This document shows, one piece after another, positions 44,501 to 53,083 of a stretch of DNA of 64,000 nt. The DNA lies in assembly GCF_900129155.1 (NCBI RefSeq), contig NZ_FQVF01000006.1, positions 234,281 through 298,280 on the forward strand, given 5' to 3'. The stretch is from Marinomonas polaris DSM 16579. GTDB taxonomy: Bacteria; Pseudomonadota; Gammaproteobacteria; Pseudomonadales; Marinomonadaceae. The notes under the pieces were generated by a model, which saw nothing but the letters and a program-made list of their open reading frames with translations, had not been told where the DNA came from and made no database searches. Position 1 is the stretch's first letter. Every line of letters starts with the position of its first letter. The position numbers were made by a program, and so were the translations under genes.

Positions 44501-47500
44501 GACTGACCCGCCATGCCGCGATGAATGGCGTCGGCCGAGACGCGAAAACGCGGATCGGCATAAATAATCGGCGCAGCAAGTCGTTGAAAATCGCCCGCCT
44601 CGGTTGGGCTAATATCCAAATGACGCAGTTGCACTTGCGCCTGTGTCCACGCCAAGGTTTTCGCTCTGTCGTAGGCACTGCGGTCGTGATGTCGATCAAT
44701 AAGATCCATTAATTCTTCACGAGAAGACGCCACAACTGTCCAAAACGCCACTTTCACCACACTGTCTGCTGGCACATGAACGGCATAGCGCAACGAGAAA
44801 ATAGGATCCAGCACGGTCCCGATTGAATTATTCAGATCGACACTTTCAACGGACGAATCGTCACGATCAAACGCCGCTGCTGTAGCGATAGAATTACCTC
44901 GCCCAATAAACAAGGCGCGGTTGGTTTCATATTGAGGATCGGCCGTCACTTCGCCTTCTACAATGACAAAATGTGCGGCCCAGACTGAAGGCTCCTGTGT
45001 GGTACGTTTGCGTCGAGTAGCGATTAGCGCGTTGTATTCAGGGACATATTCCGTTTGCACAAACATCTTGGCAAAGGCTGGATGAGCATTGTCTGTGGCT
45101 GGCGTCGTTAACACCAATTCAAGATAAGACGTTAATTCAATGTCATGCGCTGTGCGACCATTATTACTCAAGGAAATACGACGCACTTCGCCATCGTCTT
45201 CACCGGAAACCAATATGTCCATCGTCGTTGTTAAATCTCCATCATGACGCACAAATTCCGCATGATCTTCTTCAAACACACCTGCTGGATAATGACCTTC
45301 ATCTTGTAAAGGCTGAGCGGAACTCGACCAAAGCTGGCCTGTGTTTTTATCACGTAAGAAAATAAAACTGCCGTAATGATCGCATGTGGTGTCTTCCTGC
45401 CAACGGGTCACCGCTATGTCGCGCCAACGGCTGTAGCCCGCGCCAGTGGCGGTCAACATCACCACATAGCGTCCGTTTGATAACAAATGCGTAATGGGCG
45501 AGCCTGCGGCTGTTGGACTTAGGCGTCGCACTATTGGCGCAATCACCGTTAAAGAAGACGCGAAGGTTTTCACTTCTTCAGCTCTAGGGTGACTAATGCA
45601 AACATCTCTTGGCATACGTTCTTGCAATAATAACTCGCACGCCTGAATCATCGGCTCTTTATGAAAACGCTGTCTAAACACGCCTTCCAGCAAAGTATTG
45701 GCAATGGCCACAATGGTCATGCCCTGATGATGTGCCATGAAACTGCGCACAATGGCAACATGGCTTTCAACGGGTAAACGCGTCGGCGTAAAATCCAACG
45801 CCTCGTAAAATCCATAACGTCCACAAGTGCCCATGTTGTTTAAGCGCTCATAATTATCAACCGCCGCCTGAGGATCAATCATGGTGGCAAGCCCTGTAGC
45901 GTAAGGCGCGATGACTCTATTTTCCGCCAAGCCACGTTTTAGACCGAGTCCCGGTACACCAAAGTTGGAATATTGATAAGTAAACTCGATGTCACGGGCA
46001 TTATAAGAAGACTCCGACACGCCCCAAGGAATGCCAAGCTGTTTACCGTATTCCTGCTGACGTTCAACGATCAGCCGATTGGTCTGTTCAAGTAAACTGC
46101 CCGTTGGCGCTCGCATAATCAGCGACGGCATCAAATATTCGAACATGGAACCTGACCAAGAAATCAGTGCTGAGCCATTGCCCATGGGCGTTGCCGCTCG
46201 ACCAAGACGGAACCAGTGTTTCGTCGCCACATCGCCTTTGGCAATAGCAAACAAGCTCGCCAATCGGGCTTCCGAAGCCAATAAATCGTAACAACTTGGA
46301 TCTAGACTGTTTTCGGCAAGAGAATAACCAATCGACAAAAGCTTGCGCTCAGGGTCGATGAGAAACGCAAAATCCATGTCTAACGCCATATTACGCGCCG
46401 TGCTCGCCAGCGCATTTAATCTAGCCAGCAAAGAGTCGGCAGAATTACACTGCTCAAGCGTATCTCGCTGTTGTTCAACCATCACCTTATTGGCGGCTTC
46501 AATCCAATAAATGAAATCAGCATGACGCCCTTGTGCAATCTCTTCGCCCGAACCTAATGGTCGCTCACGAGCCAATTTCGCGGCTTTATCGGTCAATCGA
46601 ATTAAAATCGGCGTTAACGCCTCGATAGTCTGTCGGCTGTTTAATCGACTCTCCATATCATCCAAGGTTGCCAACAATGGATGTTCGCTGTCCGTTGCAG
46701 TAACACTCAAATCTGGACTAACAGAATGAATTGCTTGTTTTGATTCAGCCACTAAGGATTGTCTAGCCAACGCAATGTTGTCCATAAACCCCGAGCGCAC
46801 TGTGGAGCTTGGCTTAGCGATTAAAGTTTCTTGAGATAGCTCTTGAGATAGTCCATCAGATACTCCAACCACAGATTCCTCGCGCCATTGCTCGCAACTG
46901 TTTGCCAGCGCAATCAAATGCCCCGCTAGATTGCCGCTGTCCACCGAAGAAATGTATTCCGGCAACAAGGTATGCAAGCTTTGCGTGCCGTACCAATTGA
47001 ACAAATGGCCGTTGTGCTTTGGCAGTTTTTCCAGCGTAACAAAGGTCGTTTCAAGTCGTTCAATCGTTTCAATTAACCCCGCCCAACCAAAATCCCGCGC
47101 CGCGACAGAGGACAACAAATACAAACCAATGTTAGTCGGCGAAGTACGATGCGCCACCACAGGCTCTGGGTCTTCTTGGAAATTATCCGGCGGTAAAAAG
47201 TTATCTTCTTCTGTCACAAAGGTTTCAAAATAACGCCAGGTTTTGCGTGCAGTGAGACGTAAAGTGACCGCGCCGACATCAAGTTCATCAGGTCGCAAAA
47301 CTTCCGGTGATCGACTAACAAACACGGCGACTAAAGGCGCAAGACACCAAAGTAAAGCAAACGGCAACACCAGCAGCCATACTGCCGGATTCACCACGAT
47401 GACAAACAAGCAAACCGCTAAGGCAAGCAAGGTGCCACAGGCCATGTTTTGATAAAAACCCATCACCTTGAGTCGTGGGCTCGCATTACTCTGCGCCGCG

Positions 47501-50376
47501 GTTGCCCATTCCAAACAACGTCGATGGGTCACACCCAAACGCAACAAGGTGCGTGTGATCGCATCCAATGAGCGCCAGCTTTGATCAGGCAGAAAGGCGA
47601 CAGACAAAAAAGTCTGACTTAAGGCAAGACGTAAATCCCCTAGCCAAAGTCGAAAATGGTTGCGGGTATCCACGCCAGAACGGCGAGGAATCATTGAAAA
47701 AAGACACGGCAACAAAGGCGGAATCGCCATGACGGCCAATAATACAGCGGTAAAAAATAACGCCGACGACGGAAACAACAACCAACTTAACGCCAAGGCT
47801 AACAAGGTTGTTGGCGCCACCAGCGAACGCCTTAAATTATCGAGTAGCTTCCAACGCCCCAAACTGGAAACACCCTGCTCTGTTGGCTTGCTCATAATCC
47901 ACGGCAACAGCTGCCAATCGCCTCGCATCCAACGATGCTGACGTTTCGCAGCGGCATCGTATCGAGCTGGAAACTCTTCCACTACTTCCACGTCCGACAC
48001 CAAACCGGCGCGCGCAAAAATGCCTTCGAACAAATCGTGGCTCAGCATGGTGTTATTCGGCACACGATCCGCCAGCGCGGCTTCGAACATATCGACATCG
48101 TAAATGCCTTTGCCAGTGAAAGAGCCTTCACCGAAAAGATCTTGATAGACATCGGAAATCGCCGCGGCATAAGGATCTATACCACCGGGAGCAGAAAATA
48201 TACGCTGGAACAAAGAACCTTCCGTGCCCACCGACAAAGACGGTGTGACGCGAGGTTGAAGAATGCCATAACCCGCGACAACCCGCTGTTTGACTTTGTC
48301 CAAGCGTGGACGATTCAACGGATGCGCCATTTTACCAATCAATCGCAGCGCCGCTTCTCGTGGCAAACGAGTGTCGGCATCAAGCGTAATTACGTAGCGA
48401 ACATCACTCGGTACACTGGGCGCTTTGCCCTGAATGGAAATAAACGTGGTGTCCGTCGCGCCGCGTAATAATCGGTTCAGCTCATGCAACTTGCCGCGTT
48501 TACGCTCCCAGCCCATCCACACATTTTCGCTTGGATTAAATAATCTACGGCGATGCAACAAGATAAAACGCGGACCTGATGGGCCTTCTTCGTAGCGTTG
48601 GTTTAATCGCTCTATTTCCAAGGTCGCCCGTTCTAACAATAAGGCGTCGCTTTCTAATTCTTCCAAATCAGCATCTTTGCCGTCAGTTAATAAGGCAAAG
48701 CTTACATCGCCGTCGATACCGCTCAGATAATGCACTTCCAAGCGTTCAATTTGCTCTAGTAAATCCGCTTCTGAGGTAAGCAAAGTCGGCACGGCGATTA
48801 AGGTTCGTAACGAGGTCGGCACGCCCGATTTGAGTTCAAGCCCCGGCAACATCACCGCACCAAATCGCCATGTCACTAAACGATTAACGATGGCAAACGC
48901 TACTTCTGTGGCAGGAATAAAGGCCACCACCGCCCACAGCAACCAAGATTGTGCAGGAAACGCCATGAATCCCGCGAAAAACAAACTCATGGCTAGAAAA
49001 GCCAAGGCAACAATGGCAATCGTGCCGCTGTAACCGGCGACGCCAAGTCGCAAATGTAAACGCCTGACTCTTAACCGCATGGTGGGTCTATAAGCGATGG
49101 ATTTCTCGAAAGCCAAACGGCCCTGTTCAATCAAATAATAACCTGGGTCACCAAGGCGATTGTTTTCTACCTTGGCTTCTTCCGAAAGCGCCTGTGTCGA
49201 TTCGGCACTCTTTGATTCGGCACTCTTTGATTCAGCATTCTTAGATTCAAAAGACTTTACGCTGTCTTTCGCCATTTCTACGGCACGCTGGGCAATGTCT
49301 ATTTCCGAATAATCACTACCTCGTGCAAGTTCTTCCACTGCACTGCGATACAAGTTACGTGTCGGAAAATCCATTTTGGCAAACTGGTCATAACGGTAAA
49401 ATTCTTGATCGACCAGACTGACTTTCTCAAATAATTCCGACCAATCAATATCGGAAATCAACCGCATACTGGTGATCACATTACGAATGGTGACGTTCGA
49501 TGCGCCTTGGCGTTGCTGGGCATGTTGCACCACTTCTTCAACCGAAAGACCTTGCAGTTGTAGGCGCTGCTCTAGCCAATCTAATGCTGGTGTAGTTTTC
49601 GGATCTTGGTCACGTAATCGCTTCGCCAATTGCGCAGCAAACACTTCTGATAGCGGTTCCGGTGAGCGGGAGGCGATGTCTTCTTGTAACGCTGAATGAG
49701 CACAACCTGCCACCAAAAGCCGCTCGGTGAAATGATCGGCGTCGTGGCGAGCGTCGCGTCCGACGGCAATTTGATCAGCCAAACGTCGCAAGTTTTCAAT
49801 TAATACAATGCGCAGCGTAATCGCCACCGCCCACAATTCGCCAATCGTGAGCGGTTGAACTTTTTGATAAGCATGAATAAATCGCACCAGAACATCAGGA
49901 TCTATATGGCTATCGGTGTGCGCTACAAACGCCCAGGTTAAACCAAATACCCGCGGATAGCCTGCAAAAGGCCCATCGGCTAGCTTAGGTAATTGTCGAT
50001 AATAACTGTCCGGCAAATCATCTCTGATCTCGCGAATTTGCTCTTCCACTAAATGATAGTTATCCAGCAGCCATTCCGCGGCGGGAACCACACTTCCACC
50101 TCGCTCCAACTCAACAGCACTTTCACGATAAGACGCTAATAAGGCCGTGGCGTTTTCATCAAGTCGCGTCTGCAAAGGCAATACAGAAGGTTCAGAACCA
50201 AATGCTTGTTGAGCCTTGGCCAAACTTTCTGCGTGTTCTTCAAGCCGTTCTAAACCAAACAACTCCTCTCGAACAGGAATCGTGCTGTCCCAAAGCGAGT
50301 GAGAAAATCGTTGTCCAAGTAGAGAAGAAAAAGTGTTTAACATAATCGCCTTAAAATCATCTGATGAATGGCGCAA
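41512..50376 (-). CDS. ndvB: Cyclic beta-1,2-glucan synthase (NdvB/ChvB type, GT84-GH94)
   Basis: A giant 2,954-residue inner-membrane enzyme. The N-terminal 430 residues are soluble, with a low-complexity ESKSA repeat near 373-392. Membrane clusters lie near 441-495, 849-892 and 979-1022. The glycosyltransferase 84 domain between them has D666 and D668 in ITLDADTRLP and the QHRW motif at 813-816. A long C-terminal part includes the GH94 phosphorylase-like domain with TGDWNDGMN (2619-2622) and GGWTWYTGSAGWMYRAGMEG. NdvB proteins initiate, elongate and cyclise beta-1,2-glucan from UDP-glucose and use GH94 to set ring size; the glucan is periplasmic and aids osmoadaptation. Length slightly exceeds the usual 2,800-2,870. 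Confidence 0.92.
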   Translation of the reverse strand: MRHSSDDFKAIMLNTFSSLLGQRFSHSLWDSTIPVREELFGLERLEEHAESLAKAQQAFGSEPSVLPLQTRLDENATALLASYRESAVELERGGSVVPAAEWLLDNYHLVEEQIREIRDDLPDSYYRQLPKLADGPFAGYPRVFGLTWAFVAHTDSHIDPDVLVRFIHAYQKVQPLTIGELWAVAITLRIVLIENLRRLADQIAVGRDARHDADHFTERLLVAGCAHSALQEDIASRSPEPLSEVFAAQLAKRLRDQDPKTTPALDWLEQRLQLQGLSVEEVVQHAQQRQGASNVTIRNVITSMRLISDIDWSELFEKVSLVDQEFYRYDQFAKMDFPTRNLYRSAVEELARGSDYSEIDIAQRAVEMAKDSVKSFESKNAESKSAESKSAESTQALSEEAKVENNRLGDPGYYLIEQGRLAFEKSIAYRPTMRLRVRRLHLRLGVAGYSGTIAIVALAFLAMSLFFAGFMAFPAQSWLLWAVVAFIPATEVAFAIVNRLVTWRFGAVMLPGLELKSGVPTSLRTLIAVPTLLTSEADLLEQIERLEVHYLSGIDGDVSFALLTDGKDADLEELESDALLLERATLEIERLNQRYEEGPSGPRFILLHRRRLFNPSENVWMGWERKRGKLHELNRLLRGATDTTFISIQGKAPSVPSDVRYVITLDADTRLPREAALRLIGKMAHPLNRPRLDKVKQRVVAGYGILQPRVTPSLSVGTEGSLFQRIFSAPGGIDPYAAAISDVYQDLFGEGSFTGKGIYDVDMFEAALADRVPNNTMLSHDLFEGIFARAGLVSDVEVVEEFPARYDAAAKRQHRWMRGDWQLLPWIMSKPTEQGVSSLGRWKLLDNLRRSLVAPTTLLALALSWLLFPSSALFFTAVLLAVMAIPPLLPCLFSMIPRRSGVDTRNHFRLWLGDLRLALSQTFLSVAFLPDQSWRSLDAITRTLLRLGVTHRRCLEWATAAQSNASPRLKVMGFYQNMACGTLLALAVCLFVIVVNPAVWLLVLPFALLWCLAPLVAVFVSRSPEVLRPDELDVGAVTLRLTARKTWRYFETFVTEEDNFLPPDNFQEDPEPVVAHRTSPTNIGLYLLSSVAARDFGWAGLIETIERLETTFVTLEKLPKHNGHLFNWYGTQSLHTLLPEYISSVDSGNLAGHLIALANSCEQWREESVVGVSDGLSQELSQETLIAKPSSTVRSGFMDNIALARQSLVAESKQAIHSVSPDLSVTATDSEHPLLATLDDMESRLNSRQTIEALTPILIRLTDKAAKLARERPLGSGEEIAQGRHADFIYWIEAANKVMVEQQRDTLEQCNSADSLLARLNALASTARNMALDMDFAFLIDPERKLLSIGYSLAENSLDPSCYDLLASEARLASLFAIAKGDVATKHWFRLGRAATPMGNGSALISWSGSMFEYLMPSLIMRAPTGSLLEQTNRLIVERQQEYGKQLGIPWGVSESSYNARDIEFTYQYSNFGVPGLGLKRGLAENRVIAPYATGLATMIDPQAAVDNYERLNNMGTCGRYGFYEALDFTPTRLPVESHVAIVRSFMAHHQGMTIVAIANTLLEGVFRQRFHKEPMIQACELLLQERMPRDVCISHPRAEEVKTFASSLTVIAPIVRRLSPTAAGSPITHLLSNGRYVVMLTATGAGYSRWRDIAVTRWQEDTTCDHYGSFIFLRDKNTGQLWSSSAQPLQDEGHYPAGVFEEDHAEFVRHDGDLTTTMDILVSGEDDGEVRRISLSNNGRTAHDIELTSYLELVLTTPATDNAHPAFAKMFVQTEYVPEYNALIATRRKRTTQEPSVWAAHFVIVEGEVTADPQYETNRALFIGRGNSIATAAAFDRDDSSVESVDLNNSIGTVLDPIFSLRYAVHVPADSVVKVAFWTVVASSREELMDLIDRHHDRSAYDRAKTLAWTQAQVQLRHLDISPTEAGDFQRLAAPIIYADPRFRVSADAIHRGMAGQSVLWPHSISGDLPIVLLRIDDVEDIDQVKQLLRAHEYWRMKRLAVDLVIINEHACSYLQDLQIAIETAVRSSQSRPRLIDKSNGDHVQGAVYVLRADLVDVQVRDLLKSVARVVLIARRGSIGKHIHRLPPASTWPPKIRSMNESTGGNVIPFKAKNSTARDKLAALKQGLEFFNGLGGFGLDGREYTVILENGASTPAPWINVIANASFGFHVSVEGSGYTWAENSRENQLTPWCNDPVSNPSGEAIYVRDEDTLELFGATAQPLSSANQANNKANPSAFVAHHGRGYSCFEHQADGLALTLLQYVPLADPIKISRLTLHNQTGRRRRFSVTSYAEWVLGTARGTSAPFITTDLDSAGSNALFVCNRWNISFPGRVAFADMGGMQSTWTTDRTEFLGRNGRMNAPAALLRDSSLSGSIGAGQDPCTAQQSIVELEPDESVEVVILLGQCASVEDARDLIEQYRHADLDQVLGDVTQHWDTLLGAVQVKTPDRAMDIMLNGWLIYQTVACRMWARSAFYQASGAYGFRDQLQDGMSMTFRRPDMTRAHILRAASRQFVEGDVQHWWLPHTGQGVRTHISDDRVWLAYATATYIETSGDVSILDEKIAFIEGPPLAADQHDAYFHPVESDESATLFEHCARGLDQCLELTGENGLPLMGTGDWNDGMNRVGEGGQGESVWLGWLLIRTINLFSPMAQIRDEDERVQNWVTHASKVREAIEEKAWDGDWYRRANFDDGSWLGSKDNDECQIDSIVQSWAVLSEAGEPERAAKAMESVEQYLIQPESKLALLFTPPFDKTSHDPGYIKGYPPGLRENGGQYSHAAMWAILAYTKLGDGNKASDLFSLLNPINHALNAKDTERYKVEPYVVAADVYSVAPHTGRGGWTWYTGSAGWMYRAGMEGILGIHREGKELTIQPCIPSEWPGFEATVKVDETEYFITIEQSADRAHSSKTEDPIEDSLVRSGIRAVVDGMDIQITNNIVRVPLDGGTHKLNISYL
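49199..49258. repeat. 15-bp tandem repeat inside the cyclic glucan synthase gene
   Basis: Four consecutive 15-bp units beginning GATTC: two identical copies (49199-49213, 49214-49228), a third with two or three changes (49229-49243) and a degenerate fourth (49244-49258). In frame they encode the ESKSA/ESKNA repeats of a charged linker just before the first membrane cluster. Copy number could vary between strains without breaking the frame. Confidence 0.85.
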
Positions 50377-50506
50377 TCAAGCGTCTTTTCATCTTAATAA
50401 AACAAGCGATCTAGCGTCTGTACGCCAGCGAACTGACACCATAAGGCAGGAAGGTTAGTTTAATAGGAAGACAAATCCGTCAGACAAGACAAAAGGACAA
50501 TCAATT

Positions 50507-51334
50507 ATGTTACGCAGCATGCACGACTTAGAGAGATACACCATTGCCGCCACCGATGGCAATGTGGGCGAAGTGACAGATTTCTTGTTTGATGATGAGG
50601 AATGGGTTGTACGTTATTTCGTGGTTGAAACTGGCAGCTGGCTATCGAGTCGCAAGGTATTGATCTCCCCTATCGGCATAGAAAAAGCCAACTGGCGAGA
50701 ACGAGTTTTCCCCGTATCCATCACCAAAGAACAAGTGAAAAACAGCCCGAAAATTGATACTGACCAACCCGTTTCCCGTCAACACGAGATCGATCATCTA
50801 GGCTACTACGGTTATCCCTATTATTGGGGCGGCACTGGCTTCTGGGGCGGCGGCATGTATCCATATTCATTGTATCCAGGCTTTGGCCATTACCCAGACT
50901 CTAAAGAAGAATCAGACAATGCAACGCTTGCTCATGAAAAAGCCAAACGCGAATTACATCAAAACGATGATCCAAACCTACGCAGTTGCAAAGCCATCAT
51001 TGGTTACAAAATCCACGCTATCGACGGTGAAATGGGGCATGTTTCTGGGCTTCTAATTGAAGACAATACCATGGCGGTTCGCTACTTCATGGTCGATACC
51101 ACTAATTGGTTTGGCGGTCACAAAGTGCTTATCTCGCCAGAGTGGATAGAAGACATGGATTGGACCGATAATTCAGTCACCATCAACTTAACTCGCCATC
51201 AAATAAAAGAAGCACCCGAGTACCACACCACCAAAAACCTAAACCGAGAACATGAGCTAGCGGTTTACGATCATTATGGTTTAACTGGCTACTGGGCGAG
51301 AGGCGAAAAAGCCAATCTAGTAAAGCAAGATTAA
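50507..51334 (+). CDS. Protein with two PRC-barrel domains
   Basis: A 275-residue soluble protein. Two PRC-barrel repeats are visible: residues 1-75 (RYTIAATDGNVGEVTDFLFDDEEWVVRYFVVETGSWLSSRKVLIS) and 155-240 (GYKIHAIDGEMGHVSGLLIEDNTMAVRYFMVDTTNWFGGHKVLIS). They are joined by a Tyr/Gly/Trp-rich linker near 103-128 (YYGYPYYWGG). Such proteins are often stress-related; the function is not known. It is divergent from the cyclic glucan synthase gene (130 bp between starts), so shared osmotic or envelope-stress control is possible but inferred. AAAAGGA precedes the ATG. Confidence 0.88.
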   Translation: MLRSMHDLERYTIAATDGNVGEVTDFLFDDEEWVVRYFVVETGSWLSSRKVLISPIGIEKANWRERVFPVSITKEQVKNSPKIDTDQPVSRQHEIDHLGYYGYPYYWGGTGFWGGGMYPYSLYPGFGHYPDSKEESDNATLAHEKAKRELHQNDDPNLRSCKAIIGYKIHAIDGEMGHVSGLLIEDNTMAVRYFMVDTTNWFGGHKVLISPEWIEDMDWTDNSVTINLTRHQIKEAPEYHTTKNLNREHELAVYDHYGLTGYWARGEKANLVKQD

Positions 51335-51366
51335 CCCTTAAAAAAACCTATTATCTAAGCTCTAAA

Positions 51367-51393
51367 AAATGGACTGTACAATGCAGTCCATTT
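51367..51393 (+). terminator. Rho-independent terminator after the PRC-barrel gene
   Basis: A perfect 10-bp stem (51367-51376 with 51384-51393), AAATGGACTG/CAGTCCATTT. The stem is the same as that of the hairpin after the next gene. Confidence 0.7.
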
Positions 51394-51587
51394 CATCATT
51401 TCAAGTAATACTAAAGCAATAACGCATCTATAAAATCTAGGTTTTTATCTCGCTCAATCCTTTAACGAAAACACACAAAATTGTTACATTGAGTAGCCAT
51501 TATTTGCTCGTAGACTGACTTTAACTATGGTTAATTAGTACGCGCAGAAAACACGCAAAAACGATAAAAAAGAGAGGTTTCAACGAA

Positions 51588-51998
51588 ATGTCAATGGAAT
51601 TACTAAGTGTCGTAATCTACGCTCTGCTCATATTTATAATGGTGCTTTTACAGTCAACTTATATGGCCAAAACAGCTGGTTTAGTGTTTAGCTTTGGCAA
51701 CAGAGAAAAAGCGCAGCCCAGTAAAAAACCTTTGGGTAATCGTATCGATAGAACGCTAGAAAATTTAAAGGAAGGCGGCATCATGTATGTACCGCTGGCA
51801 GTTTTAGCTGTCAGTACCGATGTATCCAATCCTTGGACGTATTATGCAGCGCTGGCCACAATCATCTCACGAGTTCTGTATGTACCAGTCTATATTTTCG
51901 GTGTGCGGATTGTCCGTTCTCTCGTCTTTGCACCTAGTTTAATCGCTATTCCGGTTATGGCTTATGGTGTTATGTCAGGCCTTGCTGGTGGCATCTAA
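51588..51998 (+). CDS. MAPEG family membrane protein
   Basis: A 136-residue membrane protein with four hydrophobic helices. The MAPEG pattern is seen: RTLENLKEGGIMYVPLAVLAV in the middle, ISRVLYVPVYIFGVRIVRSL, and a C-terminal hydrophobic helix. Eukaryotic MAPEG proteins handle eicosanoids and glutathione; bacterial ones have little-known roles, possibly in glutathione-linked detoxification. It stands alone between two terminators with near-identical stems. AGAGAGG lies upstream of the ATG. Confidence 0.88.
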   Translation: MSMELLSVVIYALLIFIMVLLQSTYMAKTAGLVFSFGNREKAQPSKKPLGNRIDRTLENLKEGGIMYVPLAVLAVSTDVSNPWTYYAALATIISRVLYVPVYIFGVRIVRSLVFAPSLIAIPVMAYGVMSGLAGGI

Positions 51999-52040
51999 CC
52001 GTCAAAATCATTAACAATATTGATAGTTTAAAAACAATTA

Positions 52041-52069
52041 AAAATGGACTGCACCTCGCAGTCCATTTT
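52041..52069. terminator. Bidirectional terminator between the MAPEG and VIT genes
   Basis: A perfect 12-bp stem (52041-52052 with 52058-52069), AAAATGGACTGC/GCAGTCCATTTT, with a T run on the right and A-rich left flank. Confidence 0.88.
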
Positions 52070-52089
52070 TTTATCGGCTATTTAATTTG

Positions 52090-52818
52090 TTAAACCGCAA
52101 CGTCAAAAGCAATACCGACCAGTGCCGTCGTCGCCATGGCTAACGCGCCCCAAAAACCGACCCGTACTATACCAGTGAGCATTTTCGCACCACTCAAATA
52201 AGATGAAATCGCCCCTAAAATAGCGAGAAACACCAAAGACAACACAGCGGTAACAACGGACAAATTTGCTTCATCATGATAAAAATACGCCGTCATCAAG
52301 GGCAATGCCGCACCCAAAGTAAAACTCAACGCTGAAGAAAAAGCCGCCGTTATAGGTTGCGCTGCTGATAAGTCAGAAATCCCGATTTCATCTCGAGAAT
52401 GCGCCGCCAGCGCATCGTGCGCCATCAGTTGCCGTGCCACAGTGACGGACAGTTCTGGCTCCACACCTCGCTTTTGATAGATATCAGCTAACTCTATCAC
52501 CTCTTCCTCGTAATTCTGTTCAAGTGACTTTTTTTCATCCTGCAAATCAGACTTTTCCGTATCAGCCTGAGAGCTCACCGATACATATTCCCCCGCCGCC
52601 ATAGAAATAGCACCAGCCACTAAACCTGCCGTGCCTGCAACCATGATCGCCGTGTGTCCAGAATTGGCCGACGCCACACCGATAATCAAACTTGCCGTGG
52701 AAACAATACCGTCATTCGCACCTAAAACAGCAGCTCTTAACCAACCCACTCGATGTTGGCGATGATGTTCCTGATGAGACCCTGCGGCTTGATTAGATCC
52801 AGTAACTTGATTAGACAT
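52090..52818 (-). CDS. VIT1/CCC1 family iron/manganese transporter
   Basis: A 242-residue membrane protein with about five helices. The N-terminal HHRQHRVGWLRAAVLGANDGIVSTASLIIGVASA is the VIT family signature, including the Asp of the first helix. MAAGEYVSVSSQADTEKSDL marks the second helix and the start of the metal-binding cytoplasmic region (EKKSLEQNYEEEVIELADIYQKRG). Members export or sequester Fe2+ or Mn2+. The 5' end of this gene is partly duplicated at 54.2-54.3 kb. Confidence 0.9.
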   Translation of the reverse strand: MSNQVTGSNQAAGSHQEHHRQHRVGWLRAAVLGANDGIVSTASLIIGVASANSGHTAIMVAGTAGLVAGAISMAAGEYVSVSSQADTEKSDLQDEKKSLEQNYEEEVIELADIYQKRGVEPELSVTVARQLMAHDALAAHSRDEIGISDLSAAQPITAAFSSALSFTLGAALPLMTAYFYHDEANLSVVTAVLSLVFLAILGAISSYLSGAKMLTGIVRVGFWGALAMATTALVGIAFDVAV

Positions 52819-52925
52819 AGAAACGTTATTCCTCTGACTATGTGTCTGCTATTTATCCCAATGGTAGGCTATTCGACTTAATAAGAAATTTAAGTGAAAA
52901 CATCCACAACTCATCATAGATCGCG

Positions 52926-53047
52926 TGTTTTTCAATTCTGGCGCGCACTCAAAGTTCACCCTTTGAAGACTAGATAGACTGGAAATAATGATTAATAGAA
53001 CAAACAGGCAGGATAAAACGAATGACAAAATGTATCGGTGCGCTGAC
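52926..53047 (-). pseudogene. Decayed corA remnant plus corA upstream-region copy
   Basis: Two segments here match the corA locus at 54.3-55.6 kb. 52926-52990 aligns with 54427-54490 in the corA 3' end, including the bases encoding GMNFE of the GMN signature, with several indels. 52996-53047 aligns with 55591-55642 upstream of corA at about 44 of 52 bases by eye. The whole body of the gene between them is missing. This looks like an old duplicate of corA with a large internal deletion. Confidence 0.72.
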
Positions 53048-53083
53048 GCACCCAGTGCTTACTTTTGATATTCAGTTTCATCA

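Noticed and set aside
47935..48468. A 177-codon rightward open frame antisense to the cyclic glucan synthase gene
   Set aside because: It lies entirely within the glycosyltransferase domain of a clearly coding gene, has no ribosome site of note and no recognisable motif. It is a shadow frame.
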